NCBI GenBank assembly: GCA_017311185.1
Contig: JAESUZ010002395.1
Span: forward strand, 806,001 to 870,000
DNA length: 64,000 bases
Reading direction: 5' to 3'
Source: Proteles cristata cristata
Taxonomy: Eukaryota > Chordata > Mammalia > Carnivora > Hyaenidae
Under the pieces are notes generated by a model, which had not been told where the DNA came from, ran no database searches, and saw only the letters and a list, made by a program, of their open reading frames with translations. The first letter of the stretch is position 1, and the number at the start of each line of letters is the position of its first letter. Below, piece after piece: positions 55,835 through 64,000 of this stretch. The position numbers were made by a program, and so were the translations under genes.

Positions 55835-56530
55835 AGCTAGAAATCAAAATGGGAGGCAACAACAAGTGTGGGAGAGAATGTGGAGAAGGTGAAACACTAT
55901 ATGCTGCCGGTAGGAATGGAAAATGGTGAAGCCACTTTGGAAAACAGTCTGGCAGTTCTTCAAATGATTAAGCTTAGAGTTACCATATGACCCAGAAATT
56001 CTACTCCCAGGTATATGCCTAAGAAAAATGAAAACGTATGTTCACACAAAAAAGTTGGACACAAAGGTAACAGCATTATCCATGACAGCCAAAAAGTGGA
56101 AATGTGCCAAAGGTCCATGAATGGAGAAACAAAATGTGATATATCCAATTAAATATTTGGCTATCAAAAGGAAGTGATGTACCAATGTATGAGTCTTGAA
56201 AACATTAGGCTACATGAAAGAAGCCAGTCACCAAAAGACATATATTGCAATATCTTATTCATGTGAAATTCCAGAATAGGCAAATCTATACAGCCACAAT
56301 GTAAAGCAGGGGCTGCTTCGGGCTGTGGTCAGGGGTGGGCAATGGAAGGGCACTGGGGTGACAGCCAAAGGGGACAAAATTTGTTTTGGAGGTAATGAAA
56401 ATGTTCTAAAATTGACTCTGATGATAGCTGCACATATCTGTGACTATCCTAGAAACCACTGAATTGTACACCCGGAATGGAAAAAGTGTACAATGTGAAT
56501 TACATGTCAATAAAAGTGTGTCTTAAAATA
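55835..56530 (+). mobile_element. L1 3' end fragment
   Basis: Wording gaatgtggagaaggtgaaac, ccatatgacccagaaattctactcccagg and ccactgaattgtacacccgg, ending caataaaagtgtgtcttaaaata, gives the C-terminus of ORF2 and the 3' UTR of an old L1. Unlike most L1s in this window it has no SINE inserted. Confidence 0.85.
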
Positions 56531-59500
56531 GGCAGCAGGATGTGGTGAGTTAGTATAATGGGAGATGAAGTAGAAGACGAGGTCCAAGATAGTTCCAAGG
56601 CAACCTACTTGATTCAATGGGAGAGGGTAGCATAACAACAAGGAGAAGGAAGACAGTGGAAGGAACTTGGTTGGATAGCCTAAAGAAGTGCATTACCTGT
56701 TGTGCATGGCTGTTGAAAGAGACACGTAGGTAATTAAGGTAACCAAGAAAAAAAAAAGGATGTGAAAATGCTCTTGTTCCAGCTATGCATGGTCCCTCCT
56801 CCCAGGGACCTGGGTTTATTTTAGAATGACCAAGGAACCCGGTGGGACCAGATTTCAAAAAGGCTGCCCAACCCCACACAGTTTTAGAAGTAGAAGGAAG
56901 ATTTGCATTGGCAGGTTATTCATAATATAATGTTGTTGTTATTACAGTACTTTCTTGAACTCTGTCTGTCGATCACAAATCTTGGCTGGCTAATCCCCAA
57001 ATCTGTATTCCCCTCCTAGCTAACTCACTGTTCTGCACTTGAAGGCTACTCAATAATTCTTAGAGTAATTTCAAATTTCAACTTAGATTCTCATTTTCTC
57101 TAATCTGCCAAACATTTGAAATACAAAGATGGTTCAGAGATGATAGTTTAATCAGATCACTGACCAATCTATACACATTGTATAAAACTTGGACACACAT
57201 ATCTGGATCAGATTGGGTCTGATACAAGAAAGGCTGTAATCATTCTTCCTGCTACAGTGACAAAAATGCATTCTTCTCCCTACTGAGGAGTCAAGTAAAT
57301 CTGCACAGTAATGAATCTTTTAGGGGCTGAACCCGGCATTTTATGTTCATTATCTTATTTAATGCTCATACTGATGAGGACATAGATCCAGAAAAGCACA
57401 GGGATTTGCCCAAGATCACTTATCCAAGATCTGAAACCAGACAATTCTGTTTACAAAGATTAGACTCATAACTAGTATATTGCAATGGCTTCAAGTGTAT
57501 AACACTCCCATGAGTGCTAGGTGTTACATTTATGAGCCCTTTATTTATGAGCATTAGTTAAATGCATTTGAGCAGCGAACCATCACTCAGTAATGCTCTC
57601 GGACAGTAGTGGTCTCTTAACCCAAGCCAATAGTTGTGTCGCATCCCAGGCCTCACCGCCAAGTATACAGAACCAAGTATAGTAGCTCCCTGCCACTCAA
57701 GGATGGGAAATCTTGGAAGCAGGCCTGCTGCTCTGACTTACCTTTCAAATACTTTCATACTGACCACCTCTAAGCTGGATATTGCCAAATAATTCATTCA
57801 CTCTCTTCATTTTGAAGACCATGCTCCTTTAAAAGGAAATGTAATCCATATGTTTCTGGTTCCTTTACACTTAAATCACCAATAATATGTTCTTTGGCAA
57901 TAGCTACTAGATGTCCAAATGTCTTTGGAAACCATTTTTTTTTCATGAGGGCAGGAAGCTGATTCGGACAAGAGGACTCACCAAAAGGTTTAAGTTCACA
58001 ACTTGAAAATGCAAACTCATACGGTTTAAATTGTAAACTTGTCCACTCTTACTCTGAAAGGGCCCCAAAGAGCAATAATAGCAAAGATCTGGCAAATATT
58101 AATACATGAATATCTGGGTAAGGGGGGTGGAGAGTAGGATGAGAAGATGGGACAATAATTGGTATGGATGCCATGAGGATGGCAGGCCAGGGCAGAGTCT
58201 CCTGACAAATCCAGAAGACACAGTGTCCTTGGAATCCTGGTGTTCTTTTTGTGAAGTCAGCAATGACAGTAACAGCCAGAAGAACACACCAGGAGCCATG
58301 AAAGAATTCATTGTTGAAAATAGAGCACAGACTTAGATCTAGTTTTTATATAAAACAAAATCTGTAGCTGAGCCCACAGGCTTTTATTTGTTTAAATGCC
58401 TAGGAAAAGGTCTCTACTTCTGCCAGCTTATGGCAAAAGCTCAGTCTAGGAAACAAGTTCCTTATTCCTTATCTAGGAATTTTTCAGAGTCAGTAGATTA
58501 AGTAAAAACTTTCTTGACAAGACGTATATAATACAATGACTTATTACATGTTCATTTTGATCCTGATTTAGAAGGACTGAGGATTTTCTCAATTGTAATA
58601 AATACCACAAAATGGAAATAAAACTTGGTTCACTTGAAAAAGAGAGTAAATAAACTGTCCTTAAAATTGTTGAAATTAAATGTTTTCTATCATTAATTAT
58701 AGATAACGGAGAACAAAGGCTCCAAGTTATACAAAATCCAACCACATGGGCATTCTCCTGGAGAAAAATTAAAACTACATAATACCTAGTTAAAGTACTA
58801 GTTGTAGAATTAACAATAAAAAATGCATGATGGGGCTCCTCTTGTGACATCACGGGCCCCACAGAGAAACACAGGCAACACTGGAAGACAGGAAATTATT
58901 GCCTCACAGACAAATTCCATAGCAGTTGGCATGACCCTGAGTTTCATATTACTCACACACACATATCTCTGTCAAAGGCTACTCCCATCCTCCTTACCAG
59001 GGAAAGATGTAAGTTGAGGAATGGGGGCAGGAGGGCAGGGAGAAGAGAATGCCTGGGGAGGCTCTAGGAACCAAGGAATACAGGAAGAGAAAAGAGGTCT
59101 ATTGTAGCTTAACTGGTCTTTATCCATTTCATTGCTTCGAAGCTATGTTTTTCAAATTCACTGGAGTACAAGAAAGAGATTTCAGTGGAGACACAACAGC
59201 TGTTAAATGCCTCTGCATAGAAATGCCATACGTGACTTCTGCTGGGCTGTTGGCCATGCCTAGTCATGTGCCTCAACTGCAAGGGACACTGGAAAATATA
59301 GGAAATCATGCATAGTTGCTGAGCTTCAGCTGTTTCTGCCATAAGCACCTACGTGACCTGTGCCTGTCCTTTGACTTCCTCTGGATCTCTTTAACCTAGA
59401 TTTTTTTTTTTTTAATTTACTAAGTTGAGTTGGCAATCTCCCAATAATTCCCAGCTCCACAAAATGAATCAACAGTTAGGACAGGACATGGAAGGAATTT

Positions 59501-60629
59501 CCAATACTGAGAGTAGACATATTACATCAGGCCTGAACTATTGCATGGAGCAAACATGGAGCTTCCTGTCAGTGTCTATGCATCATTTAAGCTATGTCTG
59601 GATCAAGTAACATGGAACTTGAGAGAAGATGGTTCCATCAGATGTTCAGTTCTCAATTACCTTTTCCATTTTCTCTAAAGAAGTATACATTATTTTCACT
59701 TGGAGAGAAGACTGCCAAAGAGGTTCCAGGTACAACTTGATGGAAAGAGGGATGAGCCTCCTAGGGAGGGTGTGGTGGAGCGCAAGGGTGTGAGAGCACA
59801 TGAGTATACACTACATGTTCTGTGAGTCTCATTCATGGAATAATGGAGGCTGCAATGCTGTATGCCCCCTATGATGTCACCCCACAGTTTATGACATGAG
59901 CAGAGAGAATGCCACTGTGATACAAATGGGACCACTCTGGAAGACCAGAGGCGGGGGCAGGGGGAAAGCAGAAAAGAAGGATACAGGTCTCTCTGCCTCC
60001 CCCATGGACTAACAAATATGGAAGCCAGGGCAGTGGTAAGTAACCTAGAGAACAAACAAGGGCTCAGGTAATCTACAACCACCCAATATTGAACATAAAT
60101 GTACCTATATGTCCTAGCCTTTCATGAGGTCACATGTATGGTAATGTTCCCAACGCACTGCTTTGGGCACTTAGTAGTGGGAATTCCAGTGCTTTCTGTC
60201 CAGGGGTTCTCTGGCCCTATGTATCTTCATGTGGTATTAACAACATGAATCAGGCATTTACTGCTGCCGCTGACACCACAGCTCCTAGAATAGATTCAGG
60301 ACTAGGTGCCTTGAGGCTGGTGGGGGCCAGAGGTGAGAGGTAGAAGACAAACTGTATATTCTTGAATGACCTAACTTTTCCAGTTCATCACACATACTTA
60401 CCACAGGCTCGGCACGGAATGTTGTCAGTGGATTGTGGCAAGGTGGATTCTCCAGGGGCAGAAACTGAAATGGCGTTTTGGGAGGAAAACATCTATTAGG
60501 TATCAACTTCTGTGACAGGATGGAAAGATTGGCAGAGGGAGAAGTCAAACTATGACATAGGCCAACCCTGGGGGAAGCTCTAAAACTGACCCAAGACAAA
60601 TGTCTAGGACTTTATCTCCTTGAAATAAA
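56531..60629. other. SINE-free sequence without recognised gene
   Basis: Contains the MIR at 57335-57475 and a T run at 59401-59413. Frames of 128-129 codons on the minus strand (58473-58862, 59696-60082) carry no motif and no codon signal that I can see. Confidence 0.4.
57335..57475 (-). mobile_element. MIR SINE, inverted
   Basis: Reads cattatcttatttaatgctcatactgatgagg and agcacagggatttgcccaagatcac, which is reverse-strand MIR. Confidence 0.7.
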
Positions 60630-61260
60630 TGGCCAGCCCATGTTCAGTCACCAAATGCAGACTGCCCCAGGCTGGGAATGACCTCAGGCAAAGCAACTCT
60701 GCAACAGAGGCAAAGCCTAAACAAGAGCTGTCTGCTGATTGCACTTCCTAAGGCTGGTCTGCAAATCCTGCCTTGAAGAGGGATCTCTCCATCATGCACA
60801 TTGGTATCTACCATGGGTTAATCTGAACCAGGGAGGAGGGGAAAGAGATGAGAAGATGCAAACATGTGAATGGACACAGAGTCAGGAAGCTGGAGCCACC
60901 TGCAGTGTGAAGTCAAATCCCCCTCTTGGTCTTGAGCCTAGAAGACACTGGAATCAGAGGTCACTTGTTCCCATCCAGCCTCTTCTGCAATGATCAGCTC
61001 CATGGAGCCTCCAACAGCCTGACAGGCCTCACCTCTTGCAACGTGATCTCCTTGGCCTGGGCCTCAACTTCCTCAAAGTTGGTGAGGCATGGGACCACTC
61101 AGAGCCTGGAATTTACACAATCTAGAATGGGGAGAGGTGGGCAAGATCTTATTCGACAGCCCAAATATAAATTCTGTCTTTCTCTCAGAAGACATATTGG
61201 CTCTCCCATCTCCCCATCTCAGCTCTTTCCCCGACTCCTTTGATTGCACTCTCTAATAAA
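60630..61260 (+). other. Unassigned stretch ending in aataaa, possibly an old LTR
   Basis: Reads cttcctaaggctggtctgcaaatcc near its middle, and ccccgactcctttgattgcactctctaataaagcc at 61221-61266, where a pyrimidine-rich stretch leads into a polyadenylation signal. No inverted TG/CA ends or target duplication was confirmed. Confidence 0.25.
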
Positions 61261-64000
61261 GCCATAGCACATAACCTCACTATGACCAACAATTAAAATT
61301 TCAGGAAAGTACTTGCATCATTTTCTTCCCAACTCAGAAGGCCAGAACTATTAAACATGCTTGTGTTTCTTCTTTGAAGGTGCAGAAATAAAAAAGATAG
61401 AGATCAAAAACATTTTTATGTCCCCAATCTTCATCTGGTATCTGGTGTCCAATATTGAGGTATTGCTCCCATTATTCACTCAGACATCCAGCCTGTGACA
61501 CACCTACAAGGGCACTTTCAGATGTGTCTTTGCGAGGAATTCCTTGGAGCTATGGTGGACTGGGCCAAATGAAAACTGAAGTCTATTATACCAAGCAGTA
61601 CAGTTTACAATTCCAAATATTACTAGACCAATGTGATGTGCTCAATGGAGCCTCTTGGCAATGGGGCTTATTTTCAGGCATCACTCATAGTTCAGCAGTT
61701 GATTTGCACCTACATATACTATAATGTAGCTGAATCACCTGCCAGAGATTAAGTGTGTCTACTTCTCCCTCTTTAAGACAGGGAGAGCCTTTGCATCTAA
61801 AGGCAGAAGTGCAGGAATAGCTAACGTTGGAACAGTGCTAGGGTTCTGTCAATTGAAAATTGTTAGGAGGCAAAAATTAGGCAAAAGCATTATTTGTGAT
61901 CAGAGAATTGCAATTCAGGGTCCACAGATATGGACAGCAACCCAAAGAATATCCCACAAGGGAGCAAAAATCAGGGGCTCTTAAAGACAAAAAAAAATTA
62001 AGTTGTAAACATTTTGATTGGTGTTGGTGGAAGAAAACAGTTCAGAGCTAAACAATTGATTGCTAAGACTCTCACTACACAAAGGTCTGTTACTGTAGCA
62101 AGTTGCAGGTCTTCTTCAGAGTTCTTGGAGTATTTGTGGTTTGGCCTAGTTAAAAAATTCACGGTTCTACCTGGTGAGGACATGTGGAAGGGCCATCTCT
62201 TTGGTAGCCTCCTGACTCCACTTTAAACCCCCATGGCATAAATGACTCCATTTTATATCACCTTTCATGGTCTCACTGTTGGAAAAAAGAGCAGGGTCAT
62301 CAGCTTTTTGATGTCCAAAGTTGGTATACTACTGAATACCCCCAGACCGCCCCCAGATACCATGGGCCCTTGATGCACCCGGACAGCTGGGGTTGGTTAG
62401 AACCTGCAGCTATCCTCGGCCAGAAAGTTAGGAACCCATACTCTAGCGATGAGCTGGGACCCAAGAGAAAGATGGCAGCACTCATCAGGAGGGCCTGTCC
62501 TTGTCTCCTTTTGCTTTCCCCTCCAAGCCTCCAACATGAAAGAAATAGAAGCCTTACCACAGAATTCAGCATGAGGCTCAGGGGACATAATAAGAGATCA
62601 AGAGGGCTTGTCAAAACATCAGGCTGTCATTGCATCAAGGCAGAGCCCAAGATACCTGTACAAATGTTTACACTCAGATGTCTCCTGACTTGAGGCTCCA
62701 TGTGCTCTCTTCCTCCTGCGGCCATAGCTCCTTTCAGGATTGTGAGACGAGAGAACTTATTTTGAAAGAACCTTATTTTGGAAGAGACCTTATTTTTTCT
62801 CCATCAGGCAGGAGAGCGAAAACAAGAGGAAGATCAGCTTCATTTGAATTGAAACTTGATGGCGAGGGGAGGGGGGGAACAAGAGCTTGGGGCTAAGAAA
62901 GAGGCCACTTGCATCCAGGCTGTCCTTGCCAAGGGAAGACAACTGTGGGTGCCCCAGTAAGGCCCAAACTCCTTAGAACTGCAGAGTTCTTGTGTCCGAG
63001 AAAGACAGTGTTTGCCTATATCAGAGAGTCTTAAGCTTGTTTATTTTATGGCACAGCACTCTTTATTCAAAACAGATTTTGAAAAAAAGAAGACAGAAGG
63101 AAATTGCTGTTGTTGAACTTGGAAAGGAGACCATTGAGAACTAACGGCCTAAAGAATTGCTCAAGTCCCTGACTGAAATGCCCAAGGGCGCCCCTGTCTT
63201 ATGCCCTTCACTCCCCACCCCAACAGATAGATGGTGTTTTGTCTGCCATGTGGCCTAGATCCAACCTTATTTTGAAAGGACATTATCCCCCACCAACAGG
63301 CGGGGGTGGGGGGGGTGGGGGGGGGTGAGTGTTAAAAGTTGTAAAGTGATATTCAAACATTGGAACTGTTATTCTGTCCTGGAGGGAGAGAAGAAAGATG
63401 AAACGCCATCTGGGCCACGCTTTATGGCAGTTAGTTGTAAATGTGGCCATGGCTGGAAAACCCTTGACAAACAGGAAGAGAAAATGTGTTAAGGAATTTT
63501 GTACTGGTCTATATATCCTGAATTTTCATGGGAGGAAATAAGAACCCTGTGCATGGCTGTGTAGTTGAGATCCCTAGTTTGCTTGAGGTTTCGAGGGTTA
63601 CCAAGGACTCCTCTGTTCTGCAAGAAAGTTCTTCAGTCCCTTGAAGGTCTTCCTTCTATCATTTAAAGACACCTTCCTTCCACCTTGACTCATCCCAACA
63701 GATCATGAATTCAGAGACCCCCATGACTGGATGTCAAAGGCCTCCGGCCTCTACAAACCTCCTCCAGCATGCTGCCGAAAGCTTCTGAGGGTTTGGTTTT
63801 CCTTAGACACCAGGAGATGGGGCTAGGTAGATCCATGTGGTGCCTCCTGATTCACCAGCTTGTAAAATATAGGTGGAATTCTAAGCATGCAGCTGGCTCA
63901 GAACCACTAATATACAAATTTTTATATATACCTCTTGGGAAGTCAGTCAACCAATTAGTACTGAATGCAACTTTATGGGAGCAAGGTAATATTCAAGTGT
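61261..64000. other. SINE-free sequence without recognised gene, right edge
   Basis: Repeated attattttgaaa(g) phrases occur at 62757-62795 and 63264. 61990-62280 has the feel of a retroviral internal or LTR segment (ctaagactctcactacacaaaggtctgttactgtagc), but I cannot place it. No AP3S1 coding exon, the human neighbour upstream of LVRN, was recognised. Confidence 0.35.
63298..63326. repeat. G-run tract
   Basis: Three long G runs separated by single T residues (ggggg t ggggggggg-type). See findings. Confidence 0.85.

Noticed and set aside
63000..64000. Search for AP3S1 3' exons, expected upstream of LVRN by human synteny
   Set aside because: No minus-strand translation resembling the adaptor sigma subunit was recognised. 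The gene probably lies beyond the right edge.
1..64000. CRISPR array, operons, phage or plasmid functions
   Set aside because: No regularly spaced direct repeats or prokaryotic genes. All dispersed repeats are mammalian transposons.

Overview
The window is nuclear DNA from a carnivoran, most likely a cat-family (feliform) species. About forty copies of a tRNA-derived CAN-type SINE are scattered through it. Their heads (gcctgggtggctcagtcgg), CT-rich middles and aaataaataaa tails are of the felid type. Together with ancient L1, L2, MIR, MER5, MER20, ERVL-type and Tc1/mariner-type repeats, they make up most of the sequence. Nothing prokaryotic, phage-like or CRISPR-like is present.

One protein-coding gene is clear. 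Exon 1 of LVRN (laeverin, aminopeptidase Q) lies on the minus strand at 10940-11625, inside a CpG island of about 1.9 kb. It has a strong start context at 11625 and a consensus splice donor at 10939. Positions 1-10939 are therefore the 5' part of LVRN intron 1, and everything to the right of about 11.7 kb is upstream of the gene. No second confirmed gene was found in the upstream 52 kb.

Layout. 1-7.5 kb: intron 1, three plus-strand L1 fragments with SINEs, including a pile of SINEs inserted into each other at 5.9-6.6 kb. 7.5-10.8 kb: less repetitive intron. 10.8-12.7 kb: LVRN promoter island and exon 1. 13.6-15.1 kb: MER20, SINEs and an inverted L1 piece. 15.4-23.9 kb: one ancient, almost complete L1 (5' UTR, ORF1, ORF2, 3' UTR) cut by SINEs. 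24-30 kb: SINEs, an inverted L1, an LTR-like stretch and a U6 snRNA pseudogene. 30.1-30.95 kb: a processed thioredoxin (TXN) pseudogene with a SINE inside it. 31.3-32.1 kb: a Tc1/mariner-type element with matching inverted ends. 32.3-36.5 kb: MER5 and an ERVL-like relic with broken pol. 36.5-42.3 kb: SINEs, L1 ends and a MIR. 42.9-43.8 kb: exon-like blocks of unknown meaning. 43.9-46.2 kb: an L2 split by an LTR that carries a second copy of a piece of that same L2. 47.6-51.4 kb: two L2 elements in opposite orientation. 54.4-64 kb: about 9.5 kb in which I see no SINE at all.

The window shows no new multi-gene system. Its interest is the gene start, the layered insertions, the Tc1/mariner-type element, the exon-like blocks at 43.4-43.8 kb and the SINE-free upstream interval. 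Family names are from recognition of consensus wording without a search; coordinates of old repeats are approximate.
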